Below are positions 24,544 to 33,599 of a stretch of DNA of 64,000 bases, piece by piece. The stretch is from Desulfosarcina alkanivorans (GTDB lineage: Bacteria > Desulfobacterota > Desulfobacteria > Desulfobacterales > Desulfosarcinaceae), in assembly GCF_009688945.1 (NCBI RefSeq), contig NZ_AP021874.1, positions 4,278,001 through 4,342,000 of the forward strand, written 5' to 3'. The notes beneath the pieces are model-generated. The model ran no database searches. It worked only from the letters and a program-made list of their open reading frames with translations, and was not told where the DNA came from. Numbering within the stretch: position 1 is the stretch's first letter; each line of letters starts with the position of its first letter. A program made the translations under genes and the position numbers.

Positions 24544-26268
24544 ATGCAGCGGACTCCCAAAACCCTTTTTTCCGGCATCCAGCATCTTTTCCGGCGGCGA
24601 TCCCCGGGCGATGTCCAACTGGGCCAGGTATTGGTGGATCGAGGCATGCTTACCGAAGAAGAGCTGGCCGCCGCCCTGGCCGCCCAGCGCCAGCGGCTGA
24701 TCGAAACCGGCCAGGCCGTTCGCCTGGGGCACATGATTACCGAGCTGGGACTGGCCTCCGAGGCTGCGGTTGTCGATGCCATCAATGAAAATTTCAGGAT
24801 CTCCGTCGCCTCCCTGTCGGACAACATCCGGGAACTCATCCTTCACCAGCGCGGCCCGCTGGCCGAACGTCTGCCCGCCCCGGCCATTCCCATCTGGCTC
24901 AAGCTGTGCATCGGCGCACTGCTCATCGTCACCGTCACCATCTTCTCTTTCAGTTATTTTATCATCAACCGGCAGAAGGCCCAGCTTTTCGACCAGACGG
25001 TGACCGTTGGGACGGTAAGCCTCAACTATTTCGCCAACAACGCGCGCATTCCGCTTATCGACGACGATATCCTGAGCCTCAACACCCTGATCAAGGAGGC
25101 CACCGGAACCGAAGGACTGCGCTATGCCGTGGTTGCCAACACCCGGGGGGTGATCCGGGCGCACACCGATGTGGATCGGATCGGCACCCCACTGGCCGCC
25201 CCCACCCCGGCAGCACCGCCGGTATCCCGGGGAAACCTCTCTTATTTTTCTTACACGGCCGATTCGGGCGAGCAGATACTGGACCTGACCCGGGAAGTGG
25301 TCTTTCAGGACAAAATCCTGGGGACGGTCCACGTGGGCGTCTCGCTGGATTTTATCGAGCAACTGGTGGACCGGGAAAAAGGATCGATCCTGGTGATGAC
25401 ACTGGTCATGCTGATTGTCGGCCTGGCCATCGCCGTCTTCCTGGGCGTCCGCTTTTCCCGGCCCATTTCTCAACTGGTCGCCGCCACCGAAGCCATCGGG
25501 AAAGGGGATTACCGCTATCGGGTGGAACTCGACCGCCAGGACGAGCTGGGCAACCTGGCCACCGCCTTCAACCAGATGGGCGAAGAGCTTTTCCGGCACA
25601 CGCTGACCCGCCAGTCGTTCGGCAAATATGTGGGCGAGGAGGTGCTGGAAATGATTCTCGCCGATCCGGAGAAAACATGGCTCAAGGGGCACAAAAATGA
25701 TGCCACGATTCTCTTTGCCGACATCCGTGGTTTTACCGCCTATGCCGAAGAGCGGGAACCCGAAGCGGTAGTGGAGATGCTCAACACCTATTTCGACCTC
25801 GCCACCCGCGCCATCCTCGATTACGGGGGCTACGTGGATAAATTTATCGGCGACTGTGTGCTGGGGGTGTTCGGGGTGCCGGTGTTCAGAAAGGATCACG
25901 TGGAGCGCACGGTGCGGGCCGCCGTGGATCTCATGGATCGATTGCGCCATCAGAGCATCCATGGTAATCCATTGCTGGCATCGGTGGGCGTCGGCATCCA
26001 CACCGGCCCCATCGTTTCAGGCAACCTTGGATCCCAGGCAAAAATGGAATACACCGTTATCGGCGACACGGTGAACCTGGCCTCCCGGCTCAGCGGGCTG
26101 GCCGCCCCCGGTGAAGTGCTGGTGACGGACACCGTTTTCGACCGCCTGCGCGGCCTGGTCGGCGTGGAGCCGGCCGGCACCCGCACCATCAAGGGCAAGA
26201 CGGCACCCGTGGAGACCTTTCGCGTGACGTCCATCAAACAGAGGGCCCATGTCAAATCAGCCGAATAA
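24544..26268 (+). CDS. Membrane adenylate cyclase with MshEN-like N-domain and HAMP
   Basis: A 574-residue protein. Residues 20-100 resemble the GspE/MshEN N-domain (QLGQVLVDRGMLTEEELAAALAAQ ... LGHMITELGLASEAAVVDAI). TM1 (about 117-140), a periplasmic sensor region, TM2 (about 282-303), a HAMP linker and a class III cyclase domain (about 375-560) follow. The cyclase keeps both metal Asp (FADIRGFT, VDKFIGDCVLGVFG), the Lys and the GDTVNLASRL motif, so it is probably active and makes cAMP. The start MQRTPKTLF was chosen as the first Met before the N-domain. It overlaps the next gene by 20 bases. The MshEN module may bind c-di-GMP, which would link two second messengers; that is inference. Confidence 0.85.
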   Translation: MQRTPKTLFSGIQHLFRRRSPGDVQLGQVLVDRGMLTEEELAAALAAQRQRLIETGQAVRLGHMITELGLASEAAVVDAINENFRISVASLSDNIRELILHQRGPLAERLPAPAIPIWLKLCIGALLIVTVTIFSFSYFIINRQKAQLFDQTVTVGTVSLNYFANNARIPLIDDDILSLNTLIKEATGTEGLRYAVVANTRGVIRAHTDVDRIGTPLAAPTPAAPPVSRGNLSYFSYTADSGEQILDLTREVVFQDKILGTVHVGVSLDFIEQLVDREKGSILVMTLVMLIVGLAIAVFLGVRFSRPISQLVAATEAIGKGDYRYRVELDRQDELGNLATAFNQMGEELFRHTLTRQSFGKYVGEEVLEMILADPEKTWLKGHKNDATILFADIRGFTAYAEEREPEAVVEMLNTYFDLATRAILDYGGYVDKFIGDCVLGVFGVPVFRKDHVERTVRAAVDLMDRLRHQSIHGNPLLASVGVGIHTGPIVSGNLGSQAKMEYTVIGDTVNLASRLSGLAAPGEVLVTDTVFDRLRGLVGVEPAGTRTIKGKTAPVETFRVTSIKQRAHVKSAE

Positions 26269-27298
26269 TCCGTCCGGGAATCCGCGACGGCAGGCAGCGG
26301 GTGCCATAGCACGCACCCTATTGCAGGTGACGGCCTGCCTGCTGACCCTTGCAACCGGCCTGCCGCCCTCCTCCCTTCATGCCGAAACGACCGGGGAGCC
26401 CCCGGCCCCGGACCGGCCCCTCCTGGTCAGGCCCCGCCAGGGAGACACCCCGGCCAGCATCGCCCGGCGCTATCTGAACGATGCCGCCAGAGGCTGGATG
26501 ATCGAAGAATACAACGACAGTGACACCCTGTCCGGGGGCGGGGCGGTCATCGCCCCCGTGGCCCCGTTCCGACTCGGCGGCCTGACGCCCGACGGCTACC
26601 AGACGGTTCCGGTTTTGGCCTATACGGATGTCGGCGACACCCCGAACAACGGCCGGCAGGTGTCCCGGTCGGCATTCGGGCGTCAGATGAACTGGTTGAA
26701 AACCGAAGGGTTCACGGCCATCACACCGGGTCAGCTGGTCAATTTCATGGAATTTACCGACCAGCTGCCCCGCCGGTCGGTGTTGATCACCTTCGACACG
26801 GCCTCCCGGCGCCTTTACGAGATCGGCATTCCCATACTCAATGAACACGGCTTTACGGCAACGGTTTTCCTGGCCACCAGTGAAGTGGGGGCAAAGGGCG
26901 CCATGAGCTGGGAGCAGGTAAAACAGCTGGCGGACAAGGGGTTCACCATCGCATGCCGGGGCCGAAGCGGGCGATCATTGACCCGCAGGCCCCAGGGGCA
27001 GTCATTCGCAGCCTATTTCAAATCGGTGGAAACGGAACTGCGCCTGGCACGCGAGGCGATCGAAGCCCGCCTGGGCACCCCCTGCCGCTTCCTGGCCTAT
27101 CCCCACGGCCGCACCAGCCGCCTGGTCTCCGCCATGGCCGCCAAGATCGGATTTTCGGCAGCCTTCAGCCGGCAACCGGGGGACAACCCCTTTTTTTCCG
27201 ATCGGTTTGGCATCCATCGAACCGTCATCGACAGCCGGACCAGCCCGGAGCAGTTCGGGAAAAAACTTACCACCCTCATCAAGGCGGATCTCAACTGA
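26249..27298 (+). CDS. Exported LysM / degenerate polysaccharide deacetylase-like protein
   Basis: A 349-residue exported protein: signal segment (about residues 22-45), LysM-like module (RPRQGDTPASIARRYLND, about 62-105) and a NodB-type polysaccharide deacetylase fold (about 120-345). The usual catalytic TFDDG is ITFDTAS, and the metal-binding HxxxH-type motif reads IACRGRSGRSL without His. Hydrolysis is therefore doubtful, and a carbohydrate-binding or scaffold role is more likely. It overlaps the cyclase upstream, and its stop overlaps the next ATG (TGATG), so all three genes form one operon. Confidence 0.75.
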   Translation: MSNQPNNPSGNPRRQAAGAIARTLLQVTACLLTLATGLPPSSLHAETTGEPPAPDRPLLVRPRQGDTPASIARRYLNDAARGWMIEEYNDSDTLSGGGAVIAPVAPFRLGGLTPDGYQTVPVLAYTDVGDTPNNGRQVSRSAFGRQMNWLKTEGFTAITPGQLVNFMEFTDQLPRRSVLITFDTASRRLYEIGIPILNEHGFTATVFLATSEVGAKGAMSWEQVKQLADKGFTIACRGRSGRSLTRRPQGQSFAAYFKSVETELRLAREAIEARLGTPCRFLAYPHGRTSRLVSAMAAKIGFSAAFSRQPGDNPFFSDRFGIHRTVIDSRTSPEQFGKKLTTLIKADLN

Positions 27299-28605
27299 TG
27301 CGGCGATGGCTGCCAACCATCGCCTTAACGGCCACCGTGCTTCTCTGCGGCTGCGCCGGCACACTGAATTCGGTGTCGGATTATTTGCGTGCCGGCCCCT
27401 GGTGGTCGGCGGCACAAGCCGGCAATATCCGTGGGCGGGCCCGCAACCTGGAAGCGCAGGGTGAACTGGCCATGGCACTGGATCATTGGCGTCTGGTCCG
27501 TCGGATATCAATGGATCGGACAGAAGCCGGCCGCGAAATCACCCGCCTGGAAGAAAAAATTGCGCGGGCGGTAAACGCCCATTATCAAAAGGGCCTGGCG
27601 AGTCTGAAAGCGAAGCGGCCCACGGCGGCCCGCAACCATTTTCTGGCGGCGCTCCGCCTGGACCCCGACTTCCAACCGGCCCTGAAACAGATCAGGGCCC
27701 GCTATTCTCCCTTTCCCATTGCCGTTCATCTGTCGGCACCCGGCGACCGGCCCGCCACCGTGGCCCAAAAAGTCTTCGGCGATGGGGAAAAAGCCTTTGT
27801 CGTGGCCTGGTTCAACGATCTTCCGGAAGACGCGGCCCTGCCGCCCGGGACCCTGCTGATTCTGCCCAAACTGGGCAAGCTCCCCGCCAAAAAGGTCCGC
27901 AAAAAAAAGCCCTCCAGCCGACTGGCCGAAGCCGGCACACGGCTGGCCGAAAATGACCTCGATGGTGCGCTGGCCCTGGCCAGAAAGGCGAACCCGTCCG
28001 ATCCCGGCGTCCAGGCCCTGATCCACACCATCCATCTGAAAAAAGCCCGGACCCAGATCGAATCCGGACGCCTCGATGAGGCCCGGCAATCCCTGTCTGC
28101 GGTTCCGGACGGATTCACGGGCAAGGCCGACGCCCGGGAAAAACTGGAGGCCGCCCGCCAGGGAATGCAGGCCACCCTCGACCTGGCTGCCGCCCGCAAT
28201 CATTTTGATCAGGGGCGCTATCAGGAGAGCCTCGACCTGGCCGAAGGCGTGCTGGCCAGCGCACCGGGCAACGACAAGGCCCGCGAACTGGCTGCCGAAG
28301 CGCGCTACCGGCTGGCCCTGGACCACTTCGACCACAGGCGTTTTTTCAAGGCACGGGAAGTGCTGGCCCGGACCGATGAGGGTCACGAGGCCGGCATGGC
28401 CTTGAAGGAAACGGTCCACACCCGATTGCGTGCCCTGGCCCAGATTCACTACCGCAATGGCGTCAAAGATTTCATCAACGAAGATCTCCAGTCAGCCATC
28501 GCCGAATGGGAGATGGCCCTGGCCTGCGACCCGGACCACGCCAAAGCCCGGGAAAACATCGACAACGCCCGCCGGCTGCTCGACAAGATCGAGACCCTGC
28601 CCTGA
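27298..28605 (+). CDS. TPR lipoprotein with LysM-like domain
   Basis: A 435-residue putative lipoprotein: a short hydrophobic leader ends in LLCGC with the lipid-bearing Cys19. TPR-type helices (about residues 45-125) precede a LysM-like insert (LSAPGDRPATVAQKVFGDGEKAFVVAWFNDL, about 143-190), followed by more TPR helices to the C-terminus (GIKDFINEDLQ-type pairs). It is the last gene of the cyclase/deacetylase-like operon, coupled by TGATG. It probably sits in the envelope with its neighbour and binds cell-wall glycan. A longer upstream in-frame reading from 26953 overlaps the previous gene and is rejected. Confidence 0.78.
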   Translation: MRRWLPTIALTATVLLCGCAGTLNSVSDYLRAGPWWSAAQAGNIRGRARNLEAQGELAMALDHWRLVRRISMDRTEAGREITRLEEKIARAVNAHYQKGLASLKAKRPTAARNHFLAALRLDPDFQPALKQIRARYSPFPIAVHLSAPGDRPATVAQKVFGDGEKAFVVAWFNDLPEDAALPPGTLLILPKLGKLPAKKVRKKKPSSRLAEAGTRLAENDLDGALALARKANPSDPGVQALIHTIHLKKARTQIESGRLDEARQSLSAVPDGFTGKADAREKLEAARQGMQATLDLAAARNHFDQGRYQESLDLAEGVLASAPGNDKARELAAEARYRLALDHFDHRRFFKAREVLARTDEGHEAGMALKETVHTRLRALAQIHYRNGVKDFINEDLQSAIAEWEMALACDPDHAKARENIDNARRLLDKIETLP

Positions 28606-28667
28606 CAAACGGTCAAAACTCCGACCGCGCCATCACGTTGGGCATTACCTTCATCAGTGTATCTGTT

Positions 28668-29107
28668 TCAGAACCCATACTGATCGCCAATGCGGCGCAA
28701 CCACTCCTCCTGGCGTTCATAATCAGGTGCGGCGCGCTTCAACCTGTCGTAAGAAGCCGGGCTGTGGTTGTGCCCGTGAAGATGCACCAGTTCATGCAAA
28801 ATCAAATAATCGATCCGCTCGGGAGGGAGAAGAATCAACCGCCAGTGGAAGAGGAGTTTTCCTTTGCTGGCACATGATCCCCAGCGGAACCCCAGGTCAC
28901 GAATCTCAATGGATTCTGGCTCAATTCCCACACGCTCCTGCAGCAGCCGAAGCCGCCGGGGAACCCATTCAGTGGCAGGAGGTCATGCTCGACGATTCGG
29001 CGGTCAAGATATCGGGATAACACAGCAGGAGTTTTTCCTGTCTGACCATTTTTGAAAGATAGTGGTTTTTCAAGGTTTCGATACTGCGCTTTAAAATCTG
29101 GGAAAGC
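28668..29107 (-). pseudogene. Broken YgjP-like (DUF45) metallopeptidase
   Basis: The C-terminal 87 residues read cleanly from 28931: RDLGFRWGSCASKGKL, then LILLPPERIDYLILHELVHLHGHNHSP with the HExxH-like HELVH zinc motif, then PDYERQEEWLRR. Upstream homology (SRYLDRRIVEHDLLP) continues in another frame, with a frameshift near 28985. That frame hits a stop at 29108-29110 and no start codon or N-terminal domain remains. YgjP-like proteins are about 230 residues, so this is a decayed gene missing its front. Confidence 0.65.
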
Positions 29108-29163
29108 TCACTTTCATTTTATGGCTACCTGCCAAGCCAAAGTTTCAACAAAATGGTTTCCGT

Positions 29164-29817
29164 GTGACCGTATCTGTCACACGCTGTGGCTATAATGTCC
29201 TATACGTCAACAAAGAAGGCCACCATGACCGGCAGGTCGCCGAGGAGAAAGCATCCCTGAAAAAAGAACGTCAGCGGGAAAAGGAGGAGTACGAGTATAT
29301 CTTTACCCGTGAGAAAGAGCAGCGTAAGAATGCCCTGGAAGACGAACTGCATGCCCTTGCAAAAGAGATAGCCGACAAACGCGGCGACTTCGACCACAGC
29401 GTTCAGGAGCGAACCGCAGCCCTCGATCTCCGTGAGGAAGCGGTTGCCGCCCGCGAAAAAGATATTGATGCTCTGCGAAAAGAGGTGGATGGGTTTCCCA
29501 AACGACTGGAAACGGCCGTTCAGTCCGCGTTGGCGGACGCCACCAAGCAGCTGACCCGGGATTTTGAAAGTGAAAAGGCCCTTATGCAGGCACGCTTTGA
29601 CGGTGAAAAGAATGTGCTGACCGGGAAAATCGAGGCCCTGGAAAAGATGGTGGGGTCCCAGGAAGCCCAGATCCGGGATCTTTCCAAAAAGAGCGAACAG
29701 GCCTATGAGAAAGTCCAGGACATCGCCAACAAGGCCGTCAGCGCCTCCCGCCGGGAAAGCTATGCACCGCCGTCGTCACGCAGCGGGATTCCCGTTCGCG
29801 ACGAGGACCAGGGGTGA
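29164..29817 (+). CDS. Coiled-coil protein, probably 5'-truncated
   Basis: A frame of 217 codons encodes an almost continuous charged coiled coil (residues 21-190, rich in Glu, Lys, Ala, Arg). It ends SRRESYAPPSSRSGIPVRDEDQG. The first 20 residues (MTVSVTRCGYNVLYV) are unlike the rest, the only start is a GTG, and no ribosome site is seen. The coding homology probably begins near 29222, and the true N-terminus has been lost. I do not recognise a family. It abuts the broken metallopeptidase and the group II intron. Confidence 0.45.
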   Translation: MTVSVTRCGYNVLYVNKEGHHDRQVAEEKASLKKERQREKEEYEYIFTREKEQRKNALEDELHALAKEIADKRGDFDHSVQERTAALDLREEAVAAREKDIDALRKEVDGFPKRLETAVQSALADATKQLTRDFESEKALMQARFDGEKNVLTGKIEALEKMVGSQEAQIRDLSKKSEQAYEKVQDIANKAVSASRRESYAPPSSRSGIPVRDEDQG

Positions 29818-29919
29818 CGAACCGGTAAGAAGCTTTTTGATGCCACCTGTGGCAAACATTCCAAAGAAAGTGGTGGATTCGATAGGGGTCGGGAAGGGCC
29901 GTCGCCCTCCCCGCCCTCC

Positions 29920-29952
29920 GAACCGTGCGTGCGGTTCTCCCGCACACGGCTC
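29920..29952 (-). ncRNA. Group II intron domain V
   Basis: On the minus strand GAGCCGTGTGCGG-GAGA-CCGCACGCACGGTTC (written with the GAGA/GAAC loop region simplified) forms the catalytic domain V hairpin. It has the conserved GAGCCG...CGGTTC ends and a GA-rich terminal loop. A G-rich domain VI stem follows to 29882. Confidence 0.8.
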
Positions 29953-29966
29953 TCCAGTCGGTGGTT

Positions 29967-31307
29967 TCAACATCGTGATTGGCTTGCCAGTGCATGGGCT
30001 TCGGTCATGGTGAAAAGCCCACGCTCAGCAAAGAAAGCATTCGGCCAGCGGGTATGGTCTTTACGGCATTGACCCATTCCAGGACGCTTCTGCTGTTTCC
30101 GTAGCACCGATCGAAGCCGACGACGGATAAATCCATCGACCGATTTGAACTCATTGGAATTCGCATGTTTGAAATAACCAAACCACCCACGCAGCATCGG
30201 GTTCAGGTCCTCAATAATGTGTTTGAGGCTGTTTCCTCGCGTGCGCCGGGTCTTGGTCCGAATGCGATCCCGCAAGGCGTTCAAACTTTTGCGGCGGACC
30301 CATCGTCTTCCAGCCTCGAACCGATATCCCAGAAACTCGAAGCCTTGCCCCGGTACCGTGCAATCCCCCACGTGGGTTTTGTCCGGATGCAAGGTCAGAC
30401 CGTTTGCCGCTACCCAGGCGTTTATAACGGCCAGCGCCGATTGAGCCGTCTCCGGGCTCGGGCACATCACGACAAAGTCATCGGCATAACGCACCATGCG
30501 GTACCCTTTGGACCGCATCAGACGGTCCAGCGGATGCAGGTACAGGTTCGCCAACAGCGGGCTGATAACCGCACCTTGCGGCGTGCCACCAATCGGCGTC
30601 CATCGCTTGAGCTCGCTGATGATATCCTGTTTGAGATACCCGTGAATCAGGTCGAGAACCCGCCCGTCGCTGATGCGCGTTTCCACCAGCGCCATCAACC
30701 GGTCATGGGCAATGGTGTCGAAGTAGCTCGCCAGGTCCGCATCCACGACATGGGTGCAGCCATTCTTAATCAGGCGGTCCACCTCTCGAAGGGCGCTCTT
30801 GCAACCGCGCCCCGGTCGGAAGCCAAAGCTCGTCTCCTCGAATTCCTTTTCGAAAATCGGTTCTATCACCAACTTCAACGCCGTCTGCACGATGCGGTCC
30901 TTGACCACCGGAATTCCCAGTGGGCGGGTCTTACCCGGTCCCTTGGGAATCTCCACGCGCTTGACCGGCTGGGGGCGATAGGTTCCCGATTTCAACGACT
31001 CCGACAATTCCTCAAGGTAAGCCGACGCCTTGTACCCAAACCGTTCGATACTCTGGCCGTCCACACCTGCCGACCCCTTGTTTGCGGCGACCTTCTGCCA
31101 CGCGATTTCAAGGGTTCGCTGACGGGCAACCTTGTCGATCAGGCTGAACCATGTGCCTCCTTTGACGCCGTTTTCCAGCGCCGCCAACATGCGCTCTGTC
31201 CAGATCGAGGCTTCCACCCAACTTCGGGTTTCTGTGCCTTGTTTAGTCCCGCCGCGACGGGACACTGGCGACACGTAGCTTGTGCATTGCCTGTTACTGG
31301 ATTTCAC
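29967..31307 (-). CDS. ltrA: Group II intron reverse transcriptase/maturase
   Basis: A 446-residue intron-encoded protein. Reverse transcriptase motifs are intact: AGVDGQSIERF, RPLGIPVVKDRIVQ, FGFRPGRGC, the palm motif with VDADLASYFDTI, GTPQGAVISPLLANLYLHPLD and the catalytic MVRYADDFVV. Maturase domain X follows (LNPMLRGWFGYFKHAN). No clear HNH endonuclease domain is present at the C-terminus. The start GTG 31307 (VKSSNRQCTSYVSPVSRRGG) was chosen because AAGGTGG precedes it and because related proteins begin here; an ATG at 31409 would add 34 residues. It splices and remobilises the surrounding intron. Confidence 0.9.
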   Translation of the reverse strand: MKSSNRQCTSYVSPVSRRGGTKQGTETRSWVEASIWTERMLAALENGVKGGTWFSLIDKVARQRTLEIAWQKVAANKGSAGVDGQSIERFGYKASAYLEELSESLKSGTYRPQPVKRVEIPKGPGKTRPLGIPVVKDRIVQTALKLVIEPIFEKEFEETSFGFRPGRGCKSALREVDRLIKNGCTHVVDADLASYFDTIAHDRLMALVETRISDGRVLDLIHGYLKQDIISELKRWTPIGGTPQGAVISPLLANLYLHPLDRLMRSKGYRMVRYADDFVVMCPSPETAQSALAVINAWVAANGLTLHPDKTHVGDCTVPGQGFEFLGYRFEAGRRWVRRKSLNALRDRIRTKTRRTRGNSLKHIIEDLNPMLRGWFGYFKHANSNEFKSVDGFIRRRLRSVLRKQQKRPGMGQCRKDHTRWPNAFFAERGLFTMTEAHALASQSRC

Positions 31308-31741
31308 ACATCCACCTTCCTGCCTCCCTTCCCTCGGCACGGGTTTGCTCTCCGCGCTTCTCACGACAGTCGCCGCTGCAGTACTATGAAGGCTCTGACT
31401 CCTGTCCACATCACCCCACAGACAGGTCTCCCCGCTTTACCCACGACGCCTTCCGACCATTCCATCTCCAACCACCTGACGTCCCCCTGTCCCAGCTTTA
31501 ACACGCTACCCCTTAGCTCGGCAGGTCCCCTTTCTTCGGGTAGAGGCTTCGCCATTCTCCAAGCAGGCTCGCCGGCAACGCCCGGCCGAATCGAGTTCGT
31601 CATCCTACGGACTGGTCGTTCACCTCCGGTTGCTTCCCACCCCGCCTCACGGCGACGCAGTTACCTTCGGTTACAGGCCCGGAGAGCGATAGGCCTGAAG
31701 AGAACTTGCACCTCTTTGACATCGTGCGCTCACGGGCGCAC

Positions 31742-31800
31742 TTGGAGCGGCGTCCTCGCCGCGACTGTCCAGATTGCATCGCGGCTGGAAGCCGCTCCAA
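31742..31800. repeat. REP doublet (BIME-like palindrome)
   Basis: Terminal 10-base inverted arms TTGGAGCGGC / GCCGCTCCAA enclose two inner hairpins, GCGGCG-TCCT-CGCCGC and GCGGCT-GGA-AGCCGC. This is the build of a REP pair. The group II intron starts on the adjacent base. An eroded arm is also seen at 5607-5628. Confidence 0.75.
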
Positions 31801-31836
31801 CGAAAAAATAGCCCCCGGCAGCTGCCACTTCCTTTT

Positions 31837-32544
31837 TCAACACTCCCCCGCCAGGTCGGCAATAACCCCACGCACCCAATCCCGCAGCTGCTCCGGCGTC
31901 ATCCCGGCGCAGACCGAAAAGGGGATCGGCGGGCCAATCGCGACCTGAACCGGTTTGGGGTTCAGGTGAAAGGCGCCCTTGGCATTGTATTCGAACAATC
32001 CGCTGATGGCGAAGGGCAGGATATCGGCCCCCGCCTGGCGGGCCAGGTGAAAGGGCCCTTTCTTGAATTCCCCCATCCGGCCGGTAAGGGTGCGGTGCCC
32101 CTCGGGCAGGATAATTAGGGAAATTCCCTCCCGCAGGCGCTGTCGGGCGATATCGAGGCTCTCTTTGGCTTTTTCCAGGTTCCGGCGATGGATGGGGATG
32201 CACCCCCAGCGGGCTATCAGGCTGCCCCACAGGGGGATGGAAAAGTGATAGGCCGCCTCCACAGCCGTATAGACGCCCGGAAGGGCCGCCGGAATCACGA
32301 ACAGATCGAACAGGCTCTGGTGATTTCCCATGATCAGGTAGGTTTTCGTCCGGTCCAGGTGTTCGAGACCGGTCACATTCAGCCGGATTCCCATGAGCCG
32401 CGTCTGGATGGAAAAGAGAAACCGGGCCAGGGCAAAGACCCGTTCCCGGGAAAGCATGAACAGGCCCACGGATAGAATCACGAAGGTAAAGGCAAAAAAG
32501 GCCGTACCCGCGGTCCACAGCATCGTCGAACGCACCATTTTCAT
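31837..32544 (-). CDS. plsC: 1-acyl-sn-glycerol-3-phosphate acyltransferase (PlsC family)
   Basis: A 235-residue membrane-anchored acyltransferase. An N-terminal hydrophobic segment (about residues 8-30) is followed by the catalytic NHQSLFD box (HxxxxD) near residue 75 and the substrate motif LPEGHRT (usually EGTR) near 145. It adds the second acyl chain in phosphatidic acid synthesis. ATG 32544 overlaps the stop of the lipid-kinase gene (ATGA), so they are coupled; an in-frame Met six codons upstream is possible. The His within PEGHR is a mild variation. Confidence 0.85.
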   Translation of the reverse strand: MKMVRSTMLWTAGTAFFAFTFVILSVGLFMLSRERVFALARFLFSIQTRLMGIRLNVTGLEHLDRTKTYLIMGNHQSLFDLFVIPAALPGVYTAVEAAYHFSIPLWGSLIARWGCIPIHRRNLEKAKESLDIARQRLREGISLIILPEGHRTLTGRMGEFKKGPFHLARQAGADILPFAISGLFEYNAKGAFHLNPKPVQVAIGPPIPFSVCAGMTPEQLRDWVRGVIADLAGEC

Positions 32545-33428
32545 GAGAAGTACCTGACCCATTGGGGATGAATGGCAACCCGCGTCGGTGTCGACCCGAA
32601 AAGTTCACCATCGGGCAGCAGGGGTTTGGGTGGATCGGTTCGCACCGAAGCCGTTCGGGCACGATAAAACCGGACCGCCGGATGCTGCCCGTGGGTGCCG
32701 CTGAATATTTTGGGGAAGGTTGCCATCAATGCCCCCCGGCTAATGGGCCCCGCGACCACCACATCGAACCATCCATCGTCAATCTTCGCATGCGGTGCCA
32801 TAAGCATTTTACCCCCTGTGTATCGGGAATTGCAGAATTCTACGAAACAATTGTCCCCGTTGATTCGCCGGCCGTCGATCTCCAGTTCCATATGGTGAAA
32901 CCGCAAATTCAGCATCCGGTGGAACACCCCCATTACATAACTGAAGTCGCCGACCCGTTTCAAATGGTGGGCCGTCTGGGCCACATCGGTCACAAATCCG
33001 AATCCGGCAAGATTGACGAAATACCAGGGCTGTCCTCCCCGGTCAAAGCTGCAGACATCCACCGGCCGCGTCCGTCCCCGGATCAATGCCCGGAGGCCGT
33101 CTTTCGTGGTGCGGATGTTCAGATCGCGGGCAAAGGAGTTGCCGCTGCCCACGGGGATGATGCCCAGGGGCGGCAACCGGTCCGGATCATGGTATTTCAA
33201 GAGGCCGTTGAGCAAATGGAAGTTGGTTCCGTCGCCGCCTATGGACACGATGCCATCGTAATTCGCGGGTGTCAGCCGCCTGGCAATATCCAAGGCATGG
33301 GCATGCTGCTGGGTGATGAAAATACGGTAGTCCAGCCCGTATAGGCGCAACCGTTTCTCCACCTGGGGGATGACTCGGGCTCCCTTGCGGCCTCCGGCGC
33401 TTGGGTTGGCGATCAGTGCGAGGGTCAT
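32541..33428 (-). CDS. Diacylglycerol/lipid kinase family protein
   Basis: A 295-residue protein of the DAGK catalytic family. The N-terminal NPSAGG loop, the nucleotide motif IVSIGGDGTNFHLLNGL (about residues 60-76) and the PVGSGNSFARDL segment are typical of YegS/DgkB-like soluble lipid kinases. It phosphorylates diacylglycerol or a related lipid. It is first in a two-gene operon with plsC, consistent with phospholipid recycling. The precise lipid substrate is not known. Confidence 0.87.
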   Translation of the reverse strand: MTLALIANPSAGGRKGARVIPQVEKRLRLYGLDYRIFITQQHAHALDIARRLTPANYDGIVSIGGDGTNFHLLNGLLKYHDPDRLPPLGIIPVGSGNSFARDLNIRTTKDGLRALIRGRTRPVDVCSFDRGGQPWYFVNLAGFGFVTDVAQTAHHLKRVGDFSYVMGVFHRMLNLRFHHMELEIDGRRINGDNCFVEFCNSRYTGGKMLMAPHAKIDDGWFDVVVAGPISRGALMATFPKIFSGTHGQHPAVRFYRARTASVRTDPPKPLLPDGELFGSTPTRVAIHPQWVRYFS

Positions 33429-33599
33429 GGAGGGTATCGGAAAATCCTTTCCAAATCAGTTCCAAAGCGACGGCGCGTCGGGTCTGTCGGCCTTGTGAAA
33501 ACAGCGGCGAAGGTCATCCCTGATCGGCGTCTGACGGATAATTGGGAAACACACAGGGATCCATCGATGGTACAGACACAATTCCTATTGCACAAATTT

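Larger units (their letters stand above)
29882..31741 (-). mobile_element. Group II intron with reverse transcriptase
   Basis: On the minus strand the element opens with the canonical 5' GTGCG at 31741. It encodes a maturase/reverse transcriptase and ends with domain V (29920-29952) and domain VI, closing ...CCCCTAT near 29882. Length is about 1.86 kb. The 5' junction lies exactly at the edge of the REP-type palindrome 31742-31800. The 3' flank CGAATCCACC leads to the coiled-coil gene end. The exact 3' boundary could shift by one or two bases. The element looks complete and possibly mobile. Confidence 0.85.

Noticed and set aside
24241-26001. A 586-codon minus-strand open frame
   Set aside because: It is antisense to the membrane adenylate cyclase, with low-complexity His/Gly/Gln-rich translation and no motifs.
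30165-31811. A 548-codon plus-strand frame across the intron
   Set aside because: It is antisense to the group II intron maturase and its RNA domains.
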